Source: Azospirillaceae bacterium | GTDB taxonomy: Bacteria > Pseudomonadota > Alphaproteobacteria > Azospirillales > Azospirillaceae | Direction of reading: 5' to 3' | DNA: 64,000 bases | Assembly: GCA_028283825.1 (NCBI GenBank) | Contig: JAPWJW010000002.1 | Coordinates: 613,501-677,500 of the forward strand | Part shown: positions 16,205 through 29,500 of the stretch, one piece after another | Numbering within the stretch: position 1 is the first letter of the stretch | Layout: each line of letters begins with the position of its first letter | Program-made: the position numbers and the translations under genes | Notes under the pieces: generated by a model | The model's input: the letters and a program-made list of their open reading frames with translations, nothing else | Database searches by the model: none | Told to the model about the DNA's origin: nothing

Positions 16205-19200
16205 ATGGGTAAGATGCTGCTGGACGCGCGTTCGGGCCTGCTGAAGGGTGACCTGGACAAGCGGAACCGGACGACGCGCACCCTGCTGCGCGCCGGCACC
16301 TCCCTGCTGGCCATGGGGGCGGCCCTGGCGGCCCCGACCAAGGTCCAGGCGCAAACAGTCACCATCACCGGCGACACCGTCATCTCCGGCTCGCCGTCCG
16401 ACAACTTCGTGCTGTACGGCAACGCGAACATCACCGTCAGCGGCGTGGTGCACACCGCGACCACCAGCATCGCGCCGCTCTATGTGGGAAGCACGGGCAG
16501 CGTCGGCACCCTGGTCAACAGCGGCACCCTCTGGGGCCAGAGCAGCGCCTACGGCCTCCAGAACCTCGGCACCATCGCCACGCTGAGCAACAGCGGCCTG
16601 ATCCAGGGCGGCAACGATCCGGCGCTCCAGAACGAGAACACCATCGGTCTGGTGACGAACACCCGCACCGGCACGCTGACCGGCCGCAGCGGCCTCCACA
16701 ATGCCCTCGGCGCCAGCATCGGCACCATCCTCAACAGCGGCACCATCACCACCGACGGCAGCGGGCGCGCCCTCACCAACGACGGCTTCATCGGCACGCT
16801 GGTCAACGCCACCGGCGGTCAGATCTTTGCGGCCAATTCCGCCAATGCCATCAGAAACACCGGTATCATCGGCTATCTGAGCAACGCTGGCACCATCAGT
16901 AGCGGCGGTTTCACCGCCATCGGCAACACCGGCGGTGTCATCAACACCCTGGTCAACAGCGGTTCCATCGTCGCCACGTCCCAGGCCATTTCCGGCGGCA
17001 GCATCGGTACCCTGGTCAACACCGGCCTCATCAGTGCCAATGTCGCGATCATCGCCAGCGTCGATACCCTGAGCAACAGCGGCACCATCGTCGGCAACGT
17101 CGGATCGACCATCGGCACCATCATCGGCGGTGTTGGTACCACCGTCGGCACCTTCACCGGCTATGCCGGCGCCCAGGGCGTGCTGAATATCAGCAACGAC
17201 CTGGTGCTGGCCTCCGGCAACATCCTGCTGAACGACACCATCAACGCCACCAACGACACGGCCCCCCGCAACAACGGCAACGACTGGTCCGTCGTCAACG
17301 CCGGCGCCAACCTGATGGTGGGCAGCGCCGTCACCGTCATGGGCACCTACGTCCAGGCGGCCGGCGGTACCCTCAGCCTGGGCAGCGGCGGGGAACTGGT
17401 GGTGACCGACAACGCCACCATCGCCGGCACGGTGTCGGCCACCATGTCCAGTACGGGCAATTACCTGGCGGGCAGTGGCGTCACCCTGGTGGGCGCCGGC
17501 AGCACCTCCGACTATAGCGCCGCGGTGGTCACCATCGGCAGCATCGACAACGTTTCCGGCATTGGCTACAGCATCGCCGGCAACAACCTGCTGCTGACGG
17601 TGACCAGCGACTATGTCGGCGGCACGCTGGCCGCCCTGGTCAACGCCGGCACCAACAGCTATGGCGTCTACGTCGCCGGTAGCGGCAGCATCGGCACGCT
17701 GTCCAACAGCGGCACCATCAGCGGCCCCAGCGGCTACGGCATCAGCATCGCCGGCGGCGCCAGTGTCGGCACGCTGGACAACCAGGCGAATGCCAACATT
17801 TCGGCGTCAACCGGCGTGGTTGTCGCGGGCAACCTGGGCACCCTGATCAACGCCGGCAATGTGTCCGGCCAGATCGGTGTCGTGCTCAGCGGCACCGTCG
17901 GCACGGTGATCAACACGGTTTCGGGCGTTATCAGCGGCTCCCCCATCGCCCTGAACGTGTCGGGCAGCCTGGGCGTCCTGGCCAACAGCGGCTTCATCAA
18001 CGGGACTTGGCTGAGGGGCATCTATCTCGACGGCAGCCTGGGCAGCCTGTCCAACAGCGGCACCATCTTCGGCGGCAATACCGGTCTCGACATTGAGAAT
18101 GGGACGGTGAACACCGTCGACAACAGCGGCACGGTCGCCGGCAACAATTCGGGCATGCAGGTCCACGGCACCGGCACCCTGGGCACCCTGATCAATGAGG
18201 CCGGCGCCACCATCAGCGGCGCCATCGCCGCCGGTTCCAGTGACGACAAAGGTCTCCGGATTTCGAATTCCGGCGTCGTCGGCACCATCAGCAACAGCGG
18301 CCTGATCGCCGGCAACAACGGCGTCTATGTCAGTGACCAGGCCGTCGTCACCCTGCTGGACAACGCGGCCGGCGGCACGATCAGCGGCATCAACTCCATC
18401 ACCGCCGCTGTGATGCTCGATGGCGGCGGCGCCACCATCCACACCCTGACCAACAGCGGCGTGATCATTGGTCCCCAGGGCATCCAGGCCAGCGGTACCA
18501 TCGATACGCTGACCAACAGTGGCACCATCAGCGGCGTCAGCGGCTACGGCATCACCATCGATGGCGGTGGCAGTGTCGGCACGTTGGTCAACACCAGCAT
18601 CGGCACGATAGCCGGCAGCTTGGGGGGCCTGTACGTCACCGTCGCCGGCACGGTGGGCAGTGTCGTCAACGCCGGCGTCATCTCCTCCACGTACGTTGGC
18701 GCGATCATCGTTGACGGTGGCAGTATCGGCCTGATCGACAACACCGGCACGTTGAGCAACGCCGTCGGTTTATACGTCACCCTGGGCGGCAGCGTCGGCA
18801 CCGTCAGCAACAGCGGCATCTTCGGCACCAGCCACGGTTTGTGGAACGTCGATGGCACCATCGGCCTGGTCGATAACAGCGGCACCATGGGTGGCGGCAG
18901 CTCCGGCATCCAGAACGGCGGCAGCATCGGCACGGTTACCAACAGCGGCACGTTGACCGGCTGGTGGGGTTTCTACAATAGCGGCAGCGTCGGCACGCTG
19001 AACAACAGCAGGCTGATCCAAGGCTCGAGCGTCGGCCTGGAGTTGTCCGGTGGCACCATCGACACCGTGCTCAACAGCGGGTCCATCCATGGCGGGTACA
19101 CCGCCGTCTGGTCGGCCGCCACGATCGGCAGCCTGAACAACAGCGGCACGATCGACAGTAGCGGCTATGGCATCGACGTCGCCGGCGGCAGCATCGGTAC

Positions 19201-20566
19201 GCTGGTCAACACCAGCATCGGCACCATCAGTGGCAGCATCGGCCTGTACGTCGCCGGCACGGTGGGCAGCATCGTCAACGACGGTACCATCGCGTCCTCG
19301 ATTGTCGCTGCGATCGAGGTCGCTGGCGGCACCGTCGGCCTGATCGACAACACCGGCACCTTAAGCAACGCCTTCGGGGTCTACGTCACCCTGGGCGGCA
19401 GCGTCGGCACCATCAGCAACAGCGGCGTCTTCACCGGAAACCATGGCATTTGGAACGACGGCGGCACTATCGGTCTGATCGACAACAGCAGCAGCATGGG
19501 CGGGGCCAGTTCCGCCATCCAGAACGGCGGCAGCATCGGGACGGTGACCAACAGCGGCACCCTGTCCGCCTGGTGGGGTGTCTACAACAACGGCAGCATC
19601 GGCCTGCTCAGCAACAGCGGGCTGCTGGCCGGGGACAGCGACGGCGTCCTGAACTACGGCACCATCGGCACCCTGGCCAACAACGACACGCTGACCGGTG
19701 TGACCGCGATCTACAACGCCGGCGTCATCAACACGCTGACCAACAGCGGCACGATCAGCGGGGCCAGCTACGGCATCAACGTCGTCAGCACCGGCGGCAT
19801 CGGCCTGCTCAGCAACAGCGGGCTGCTGACCGGGGGCAGCGACGGCGTCCTGAACCACGGCACCATCGGGGCCCTGGTCAACACCGGCACGCTGTCCGGC
19901 AGAAGCGCGATCTACAACGGCGGCGTCATCGACACGCTGACCAACAGCGGCACGATCAGCGGCACGGCCAGAAACGCCTACGGCATCAACGTCATCAGCA
20001 CCGGCAGTATCGGCACGCTGGTGAACACCAGCATTGGCACGATCAGCGGCGTCAGCGGGGGCCTGTTCCTTGCCGGCACGGTGGGCAGCGTCCTCAACGC
20101 CGGTGTCATCTCGGCCACGTATGTCGCGGCGATCAATGTCGCCGGCGGCACCGTCGGCCTGATTGACAACACCGGCACCTTGAGCAACGCCTTCGGGGTC
20201 TACGTCACGCTCGGCGGCAGCGTCGGCACCATCAGCAACAGTGGTGTCTTCACTGGCAACCACGGCATCTGGAACGTCGACGGCACCATCGGCCTGATCG
20301 ACAACAGCAGCAGCATGGGCGGCGCCAGCTCCGCCATCCAGAACGGCGGCAGCATCGGCACGGTGACCAACAGCGGTACGTTGACTGGCTGGTGGGGTGT
20401 CTACAACAACGGCAGCATCGGCCTGCTCAGCAACAGCGGGCTACTGGCCGGGGGCAACTACGGCGTCCTGAACTACGGCACCATCGGCACCCTGGCCAAC
20501 AACGACACGCTGACTGGCGCGACCGCGATCTACAACGGCGGCGTCATCGACACGCATGACCAATAG
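16205..20566 (+). CDS. giant autotransporter adhesin, N-terminal part (frameshifted)
   Basis: 1,453 residues in the first frame of a giant type V secreted protein. The ATG at 16205 is preceded by GGGG-rich sequence; TTG at 16160 and ATG at 16190 are alternatives. An extended signal region of about 45 residues (basic KRNRTTRTLLR, hydrophobic core, cleavage after KVQA) is typical of large autotransporters. The rest is a passenger of short degenerate repeats of the form GTLxNSGTIxG, the pattern of right-handed parallel beta-helices. I see no protease or lipase motif. The frame ends at 20566 with HDQ-stop because an extra A at about 20556 changes the expected DTLTNSGTISG into DTHDQ. Continuation in the next frame is seamless, so this and the next entry are one gene. 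Confidence 0.85.
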   Translation: MGKMLLDARSGLLKGDLDKRNRTTRTLLRAGTSLLAMGAALAAPTKVQAQTVTITGDTVISGSPSDNFVLYGNANITVSGVVHTATTSIAPLYVGSTGSVGTLVNSGTLWGQSSAYGLQNLGTIATLSNSGLIQGGNDPALQNENTIGLVTNTRTGTLTGRSGLHNALGASIGTILNSGTITTDGSGRALTNDGFIGTLVNATGGQIFAANSANAIRNTGIIGYLSNAGTISSGGFTAIGNTGGVINTLVNSGSIVATSQAISGGSIGTLVNTGLISANVAIIASVDTLSNSGTIVGNVGSTIGTIIGGVGTTVGTFTGYAGAQGVLNISNDLVLASGNILLNDTINATNDTAPRNNGNDWSVVNAGANLMVGSAVTVMGTYVQAAGGTLSLGSGGELVVTDNATIAGTVSATMSSTGNYLAGSGVTLVGAGSTSDYSAAVVTIGSIDNVSGIGYSIAGNNLLLTVTSDYVGGTLAALVNAGTNSYGVYVAGSGSIGTLSNSGTISGPSGYGISIAGGASVGTLDNQANANISASTGVVVAGNLGTLINAGNVSGQIGVVLSGTVGTVINTVSGVISGSPIALNVSGSLGVLANSGFINGTWLRGIYLDGSLGSLSNSGTIFGGNTGLDIENGTVNTVDNSGTVAGNNSGMQVHGTGTLGTLINEAGATISGAIAAGSSDDKGLRISNSGVVGTISNSGLIAGNNGVYVSDQAVVTLLDNAAGGTISGINSITAAVMLDGGGATIHTLTNSGVIIGPQGIQASGTIDTLTNSGTISGVSGYGITIDGGGSVGTLVNTSIGTIAGSLGGLYVTVAGTVGSVVNAGVISSTYVGAIIVDGGSIGLIDNTGTLSNAVGLYVTLGGSVGTVSNSGIFGTSHGLWNVDGTIGLVDNSGTMGGGSSGIQNGGSIGTVTNSGTLTGWWGFYNSGSVGTLNNSRLIQGSSVGLELSGGTIDTVLNSGSIHGGYTAVWSAATIGSLNNSGTIDSSGYGIDVAGGSIGTLVNTSIGTISGSIGLYVAGTVGSIVNDGTIASSIVAAIEVAGGTVGLIDNTGTLSNAFGVYVTLGGSVGTISNSGVFTGNHGIWNDGGTIGLIDNSSSMGGASSAIQNGGSIGTVTNSGTLSAWWGVYNNGSIGLLSNSGLLAGDSDGVLNYGTIGTLANNDTLTGVTAIYNAGVINTLTNSGTISGASYGINVVSTGGIGLLSNSGLLTGGSDGVLNHGTIGALVNTGTLSGRSAIYNGGVIDTLTNSGTISGTARNAYGINVISTGSIGTLVNTSIGTISGVSGGLFLAGTVGSVLNAGVISATYVAAINVAGGTVGLIDNTGTLSNAFGVYVTLGGSVGTISNSGVFTGNHGIWNVDGTIGLIDNSSSMGGASSAIQNGGSIGTVTNSGTLTGWWGVYNNGSIGLLSNSGLLAGGNYGVLNYGTIGTLANNDTLTGATAIYNGGVIDTHDQ

Positions 20567-23500
20567 CGGCACGATCAGCGGCACGGCCAGCAACGACTAC
20601 GGCATCAATGTCGTCAGCACCGGCAGCATCGGCACGCTGGTCAACACCAGCATCGGCACGATCGGCGGTGTCAGCGGGGGGCTATACGTCGCCGGCACGG
20701 TGGGCAGTGTCCTCAACGCCGGTGTCATCTCCGCCACCTATATCGCGGCGATCGATGTCGCCGGCGGCACCGTCGGCTTGATCGACAACACCGGCACCTT
20801 GGACAACTTCGTCGGGGTCTACGTCACGCTCGGCGGCAGCGTCGGCACCATCACCAACAGCGTCGGCGCCGTCTTCGGCGGTAACCACGGCATCTGGAAC
20901 GTCGATGGCACCATCGGCCTGATCGACAACAGCGGCAGCATGGGCGGCGCCAGCTCCGCTATCCAGAACGGCGGCGGCAGCATTGGCACGGTGACCAACA
21001 GCGGCACGCTGACCGGTTGGTGGGGTGTCGACAACACCGGCAGCATCGGCCTGATCAGCAACAACGGGTTGCTGACCGGGGGCAGCAACGGCGTCCTGAA
21101 CTACGGCACCATTGGCGCGCTGGTCAACAACGACACGCTGTCCGGCGTGACCGCGATCTACAACGCCGGCGTCATCAATACGCTGACCAACAGCGGCACG
21201 ATCACCGGCACCATCTACATCGTCTCCAACGGCAGCATCGATACGCTGGTCAACACCAGCATCGGCACGATCTCGGCCAACTCCCGGGCCTTGATGAACA
21301 GCGGCGTCATCACGCTGCTGACCAATGACGGCACCATCAGCAGCCCCGGCACCTTCGGCGCCTATATCGACGGCAGCGGCAGCATCGGCACGCTGATCAA
21401 CAGCAGCACCGGCACCATCAGCGGCCAGTATGTCGGCCTGTACAGCGCCGGCATGATCGGCGGCATCCTCAATTCCGGGCTGGTCCAGGGCACGTACGTC
21501 GCCGACATCGCCGTCGGCGGCGGCAGTGTCGGCACGATCGACAACAGCGGCACCCTGGGCGCCTCATTCGCCGGCGTGACCATCGCCAGCGGCGCCACCG
21601 TCGGCGCGCTGGGCAACAGCGGCGTCATCGCCGCCAACCATGCCATCAACAATAGCGGCGTGGTCGGCCTGATCAGCAACAGCGGCACCATCAGCGTCGC
21701 CAGTTCCGCCATATCGAACAACGCCGGCGCGAGCATCGGCACGGTGACCAACAGCGGCACCCTGTCCGCCTGGTGGGGCATCAACAACGTCGGCACCATC
21801 GGCACGGTGATCAACACCGGGCTGATCCAGGGCGGGGGCGAGGCCCTGAACCTGACCAACGGGTCGATCGGCACGCTGATCAACCGCGGTATCATTGCTG
21901 GCGACATCTTTGGCTATGGCGCCCAGGCGCTCAGCATCGGTGGCGGCACCGGCGCCACCATCGGCACGCTGACCGGCGGCACGCTGACCAACAAGGGTAC
22001 CATCAGCTACACCGCGGCCGACGTGGTCTTCACCAGCGGCAACCTGCTGCTGAACGACGACGTCACGATCGGCAGCCATACGGTCGGCAACACCGGCGCC
22101 AACCTGATTCTGAACACCATCGTCACCGTCACCGGCGCCTACAGCCAGAGTGCGGGCACCCTGAACCTGGCCAGCGGCGGTGAACTGGTGGTCACCGGCC
22201 AGGCCACCATCGGCGGCACGGTGCAGGCCACCGTGTCCAGCACCGCCAACTACCTGGTGGGTGGCGGCGCCACCACCCTGGTCAGCGCCAGCGGCACGTC
22301 CGATTATTCCGGCGCCACGACCAACCTTGTCACCATCGGGGGTATGGGCGCCGGGGCGGGCACCAGCATCGCCGGCAACAACCTGCTGCTGACGGTGACC
22401 AGCGACTATATCGGCGGCACGCTGGCCAGCGCGGGCAACACGCTGGCCATCACCAGCCAGTATGCCCTCTATGTCGCCGGCAGCGGCCGGCTGGGCACCC
22501 TGGTCAACAGCGGCACGCTGGCCGGCACCGGCGCCGGCGTGCTCAACGGGGGCAGCATCGGCACGCTGTCCAACAGCGGCGTGATCGCAGGCACCGGCGC
22601 CAACGCCATTACCAACAACGGCACCATAGGGACGCTGGCCAACGCCGGCACGATCAAGTCCAGCCCGCTTTACGGCGGCGTCAGTAACGCCGGTTTGATC
22701 GGGGTGCTGATCAACCAGGCCGGCGGCACGATCCAGGGGACCGTCGGCAGCGCCGTCAACAATAATGGCGGCACGATAACCGCGCTGATCAACAACGGCC
22801 TGCTCATTGCCTCCAACGGCTATCTCATCAACAACGCCACCGGCACGATCGTCACGCTGACCAACAGCGGCGTGATCACCGCCTCCAACGGCGATGCCAT
22901 CAATGTCGGCTCCGGCACCATCGGCGCCGTGATCAACAGCGGCACCATCCAGGGCAGCAGCCACGCCATCAACAACGGCGTCGGCATCATCGGCACGCTG
23001 ATCAACAGCGGCATCATCGCCGGCGACATTTACGACAGCAGCGGCAACGCACTCAGCATCGGGGGCGGCACGGGCGGCACCATCGGTACCCTGACCGGCA
23101 ACACACTGACCAACCAGGGCCTGCTGACCGCCAACGGCGGCGTGATCTTCACCAGCGGCGCGCTGCTGCTCAACGACAGCATCGCCGCCTCGGTCCAGAA
23201 CACCGGTGCCGATCTGCTTCTGGACCGCACCATCAGCATCACCGGCGCCTACAGCCAGGGGGCCTCCGGCACCCTGAACCTGGCGGCGGGTGGTGAACTG
23301 GTGGTCAGCGGTGCCGCCAGTATCGCCGGCACGGTCCTGGCGGTCCTGTCCACCGGCAACTACACGGTGGGCGGTAGCACCCTGGTGGCCGGCGGCAGCG
23401 GGTCCGACTACAGCGCCATCATCACGGGCGGCAGCGTCACCGGCCTGACGTCCGCCATCGCTGGCAATGGCAACAACCTGCTGCTGACGGTTGGCAACGA

Positions 23501-26500
23501 CTATGTCGGCGGCAGCCTGGCCAGTCTGGTCAACACCGGCACGGTCAGCGGCGTGGGCACGGCCGTCTATATCGCGGCCAGCGGCACCCTGGGCACCTTG
23601 TCCAACACCGGCACGCTGACGGGCCAGAACATCGGCCTCTACAACGCCGGTAGCATCGGCACGGTCGTCAATGGCAGCCTGATCTCGGCCGTGGGCGGCA
23701 GCGGCGTGATCGGCCTCAGCAACGCCGGCACGCTGGACCTGCTGAGCAACACCGGCACCATCATCGCCTCGAGCAGCGGCTATTACGGCAGCGGCGTGGA
23801 GAACGACGGCACGCTGCACACAGTTACTAATGTCGGCGCCATCCTGATGGACGGCTATTCCGCCGCCGCGTTCGTCAACAACGGCGTCGTGGGTGTGCTG
23901 AACAACAGCGGCCTGATCCAGGCCTACAGCTCCGCCCTGCGGGTGGCCAGCGGCAGCGTGGGCACCCTGGTCAACAGCGGCACCATCGCCGGGACCCAGG
24001 TCGGCATCTCCAACGCCGGCACCATCGGCACCATCGCCAACAGCGGCACCATCCAGGGCGGCGCCAACGCGATCTACAGCACCGGTACCATCGGCACGCT
24101 GATCAACAGCGGCGTCATCGCCGGCAATATCGAGAACGACGGCGCCCTGGCGCTCAGCATCGGCGGCGGGACGGGCGGCACTATCGGCACCCTGACCGGC
24201 GGCACGCTGACTTCCGGTGCCGGTGTCGTCTTCACCAGCGGCAGCCTGGCTGTGAACGACGGCATCGCCGCCTCGGTCCAGAACACCGGTGCCAATCTCA
24301 TCCTGGCCAACACGCTCAGCATCACCGGCGCCTACAGCCAGAGCGCCGGCACGCTGGCCCTGGCCAACGGCGCCGAACTGGTGGTGTCGGGCACGGCCAC
24401 CGTCGGCGGCACCGTGCTGGCCAGCCTGTCCAGCACGGGCAACTACCTGGCGGGCGTCGCCGCCGCGACGCTGGTCAGCGCCGGCGGGGCGGCCGACTAC
24501 AGCGCCGTCGCCGTCAGCATCGCCACGGGCACCTTCAATGGTGTCGAGGGCGCCGGCTACAGCATCGCCGGCAACGACCTGCTGGCGACGGTGGGCAACG
24601 ATTATATCGGCGGCACCCTCGCCAGCCTGGTCAACACCGGCAGCATCGGCGGCGTCGGCGTCGCGGCCTACGTCGGCAACAGCGGCAGCATCGGTTCCTT
24701 CGCCAACACCGGCACCCTGCAGGGCTCCGTCTGGGCGGTGGCCAACTACGGCGCCATCGGCACCTTCGACAACAGCCGCCTGATCAGCGCGCCGTCGGGT
24801 ACCGGCATCTCCAACGCCGGCACCATCGGCAGCCTGTCCAACAGCGGCAGCATCATCGCCGCCGGTTCGGCGGCCGTCGCCGACAGCGGCAGCATCGGCA
24901 CGCTCAACAACAGCGGGCTCATCACCACCAGCGGCCTGGCGGCCGGGTCCGGCCAGGTAGGTGCCATCAATATCGCGGGCGCCCTGGGCGCGCTGATCAA
25001 CAGCGGCGTGCTGTCCGGCCCCGCCGCGATCTTCGTTGACAGCAACGGCACGCTGGGCGGCATCAGCAACAGTGGCACCATCGCCGGCGACATCATCGAC
25101 AACAGCACCGGCACCCTGACGATCAGCGGTGGTGCCAACGGCACCGTCGGCACCCTGACCGGCTGGACCCTGGGCAGCCAGGGCACGATCCAGCACACCG
25201 GCGGCGACGTCCTGTTCACCGGCGGCGCCCTGGTCCTGAACGACGCCATCGACGCCACCGGCAACACGGTGCGGAACTCCGGCTCTTCCCTGGCGCTGAG
25301 CAGCGTCGTCAGCATCACCGGCGCCTACAGCCAGAGCGCCGGCACGCTGGCCATCGCCGCCGGTTCGGGCGGCCTGGTCGCCAGCGACGACGTGACCCTG
25401 TCGGGCGGCACCGTGCTGGCCAGCTTCAGCAGCACCGGCAACTACACGGTGGGCACCGCCACACTGGTCAGCGGCAACAGCCTGGTCGGCGGCGCCGTCG
25501 TCACCGCCAACAGCGTCAGCGGCCTCAGCACCGGCAGCACGGTCATCGGCAGCGCCCTGCTGGCCCTGATCAACAACGACTACGTCGGCGGCAGCCTGGC
25601 CAGCCTGGGCAACACCGGCACGGTCGGCGGCGTGGGCACGGCCGTCTATGTCGCGGCCAGCGGCACCCTGGGCACCCTGGTCAACAGCGGCACCATCGCC
25701 GGGACCCAGGTCGGTCTCTCCAACGCCGGCACCATCGGCACCATCGCCAACAGCGGCCTCATCCAGGGCGGCGTCAACGCCATCTACAGCACCGGTACCA
25801 TCGGCACCCTGATCAACAGCGGCGTCATCGCCGGCAATATCGAGAATGACGGCGCCCTGGCGCTCAGCATCGGCGGCGGCACGGGCGGCACCACCGGCAC
25901 CCTGACCGGCGGCACGCTGACCTCCGGCGCCGGCGTGGTCTTCACCAGCGGCAGCCTGGCTGTGAACGACGGCATCGTCGCCTCGGTCCAGAATACCGGC
26001 GCCAACCTCATCCTGGCCAACAGTGTCAGCATCACCGGTGCCTACAGCCAGAGCGCCGGCACCCTGGCCCTGGCCAATGGCGCCGAACTGGTGGTGTCGG
26101 GCACGGCCACCGTCGGCGGCACGGTGCAGGCCAGCCTGTCCAGCACCGGCAACTATCTGGTGGGGGCCGCCGCGACGCTGGTCAGCGCCGGCGGGGCGGC
26201 CGACTACAGCAACGCCGTCGCCGACCTCGGCACCATTGCCAATGTCGCGGCCGGCTTCAGCACGGATGGCAACAACCTGCTGCTGACGGTGACCAGCGAC
26301 TATGTCGGCGGCACTCTCGCCAACCTGACCAACGCCGCCACCATCACCGGGGCCCAAACCGCCCTCTATGTCGCCAGCACCGGCAGCGTGGGCACGCTGA
26401 TCAACAGCGGCGTGCTGCAGGCCACCTACAACGACGTGGTGGTGGACGGCCAGGTCGGTACCCTGGTCAACCAGGCCAGCGGCCGCATCGGCGTCACCAC

Positions 26501-29500
26501 CACGACCGGTATCGGCATTCAGGTCAACGGCACCGTGGGCAGCCTGGCCAACAGCGGCACCATCGTGCGCCATACCGGCATCCTGGTGTCCGGTTCCGGC
26601 AGCGTGGGTGTGTTCAGCAACGCTGGTACGCTTCGTGGGCAAAGTGCGGCCATCGCCGTCGCCGGCAGTATTGGCAGCGTCGCCAACAGCGGCACCATCC
26701 ATGCGGACGGCACGGCCATCAACGTCAGCGGCGGTGTCGGCACGGTCAGCAACAGCGGCGTGATCAGTGCCGGCTCCGTCCTGAACATCAGCGGCAGCCT
26801 GGGGACCCTGATCAACAGCGGCCTGCTGCAGGGCGGCATCACCAATAACGGCACCAATGACCTGACCATCATCGGCGGGATGTCCGGCACCACCGGCACC
26901 CTGTCGGGCAACATCAATGGCGGCAGCGCCAATGCGATGTTCGCCGGCGGTAGCCTGCGACTGTTGGAGGACAGCGTCAGTGCCGGCACGGTGCTGAACG
27001 CCGGCGCCTCGTTGGCCCTGGGCAGCACCCTCAGCATCACTGGCGCCTACAGCCAGAGCGCCGGTACCCTGGTGATCGCCACCGGTTCCACCAGCCTGGT
27101 CGCCAGCCAGGCGGTCAGCCTGACGGGCGGCACCGTGCTGGCCAGCTATTCCAGCACCGGCAACTACACGGCGGGCTCCATCACGCTGGCCAGCGGCAGC
27201 AGCCTGGTCAGCGGCGCGGTCATCACCGCCAACAACATCACCGGCCTGTCCACCGGCAGCACGGTCAGTGGCAACGCCCTGCTGGCGGTGATCCAGAACG
27301 ATTACATCGGTGGCACGCTGAGTAGCCTGTCCAACACCGGCACCATCACGGGTGTGGCCCGGGCGGCCTATGTCGCGGCCACCGGCAGCGTGGGCACCTT
27401 CACCAACAGCGGCACGCTGAACGGCAGCGGTTCCGGCCTGAACGTCGCCGCCGGCGGCACCATCGCCAGTTTCGTGAACACCAACACCGGCGTCATCACC
27501 GGCAGCACCGCCATCAACGTCGGCGGTTCCATCGGCACCCTGACCAACGCCGGCCTGATCAGCAGCCCCACCTACTACGGTTTCTACGTCACCGGCGCCC
27601 TGGGCACGCTGGTGAACCAGACGGGCGGCACCATCAGCAGCCAGTACGGCGTCAACATCCTGGGCGGCACCAGCGGGCAGGTGGTCAACCAGGCGGGCGC
27701 GCTGGTCACCGGCGGTTACGGCTTCTACATATCGGGCGGCACCGTCGGCACGCTGCAGAACAGCGGCACCATCGCCGCGTCCATCGCGGCCCTCTATGTG
27801 GGGCACGCCGACAACCTGGGCACCCTGGTCAATGGCGGCGTCATCCAGGGCAGCATCGCCAACAACGCCGGCACCGCCCTGACCATCATCGGCGGCAGCA
27901 ACGGAACCATCGGCACCCTGACGGGCTATGTCCCGACCACTGCGGGCACGCTGACCAGCAACGCCGACGTGGTATTCGGCGGCGGCGCCCTGCTGCTGAA
28001 CGACACCATCGTCGCCACCGGCCACACCGTCAGCAACCTCGGCGCCAACCTGCTGCTGGCCAGCACGGTCAGCATCACCGGTAATTACGACCAGACCGCC
28101 GGCACCCTGTCCCTGGCCAGCGGGGCGGAACTGGTGGTGTCGGGTGCGGCCACCATCGGCGGCACCGTGGCGGTCAGCCTGTCCGGCACGGGCAACTACC
28201 TGGTGGGCAGTGGCGCCGCCGCGACGCTGGTCAGCGCCGGCGGGGCGGCCGACTACAGCACCGCCACCATCGCCATCACCGGCCTGACGGGAACCCTGAC
28301 CGGCAGCAGCAGCATCAGCGGCAACGACCTGCTGCTGGTGGTGGACAGCGACTATGTTGGCGGTACCCTGGCCAGCATCGTCAACACCGCCGCCATCTCC
28401 GGCCAGTACGCCCTGTACGTCGCCAGCATGGGCAGCATCGGCACCGTCACCAACGACGGCACCCTGGCCGGCGATAGCGTGTCCGGCGTCGGCGCCTATG
28501 TCGGCGGCATCGTGGGCCTGCTGTCCAACCACAGCATCATCAGCGGCTACAGCGGCGTGGTGGCCTACGGCAGCATCGGCACCCTGGCCAACAGCGGCAC
28601 GATCAGCGGCCACACCGCCATCGCCAACGACGGCGCCATCGGCACCCTGACCAACAGCGGCCTGATCACGGGTACCGGCAACGCCGTCGTCAACAACATG
28701 GGCCAGACGATCGCCGTCATCAGCAACAGCGGCACCATCCGCACCAGCGGCGACGGGGCCATCCTGAACCTGGATGGCCTGGGCACCATCCTCAACAGCG
28801 GCCTGATCCAGAGCACCCATTACGCCATCGAGAACTACGGCAGCCTGGGCGGGCTGCTCAACAGCGGCACCATCGCCGGCGCCATCTACTCCATGGGCGC
28901 GCTGACCATCGCCGGCGGTACCGGCAGCACGGTCGGCACCCTGACGGGCGGCGGCCTGACCAACCAGGGCACGCTGACCGCCGCGGGCGGCGTCTTCACC
29001 GGCGGCAACCTGCTGTTGAACGACACCATCAACGCCGGCAGTTCCACGGTGCTGAACAGCGGGGCGGCCCTGACACTGGCCAGCGCGGTCAGCATCACCG
29101 GCAAGTACACCCAGACTGCCGGCACCCTGGTCCTGACGGCCGGCGCCAGCGCGCTGAACGTCAGCGGCGCCGTCACCCTGTCCGGCGGCACCGTGCAGGC
29201 CAACTATGCCGGCACCGGCAACTACACCGTCGGCTCGACCACCCTGGTCAGCGGCGGCACGTTGGTCGGGGGCGCCATCGTCACCGCCAACAGCATCAGC
29301 GGCCTGTCCACCGGCAGCACCCTCAGCAGCACCGCCCTGCTGGCCGTGATCAGCAACGACTATGTCGGCGGCACCCTGGCCAGCCTGGCCAACAGCGGCA
29401 GCATCGGCCCGGCCGGCGTCGCGGCGCTGTATGTGGCCGGTACCGGCAACCTGGGCACCTTCAGCAACACCGGCACCCTGGCCGGTGCCACCGCGGCCAT

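Noticed and set aside
20540..20570. Programmed ribosomal frameshifting in the autotransporter
   Set aside because: There is no slippery heptamer or downstream structure specific to the site, and the change is a plain extra base relative to neighbouring repeats.
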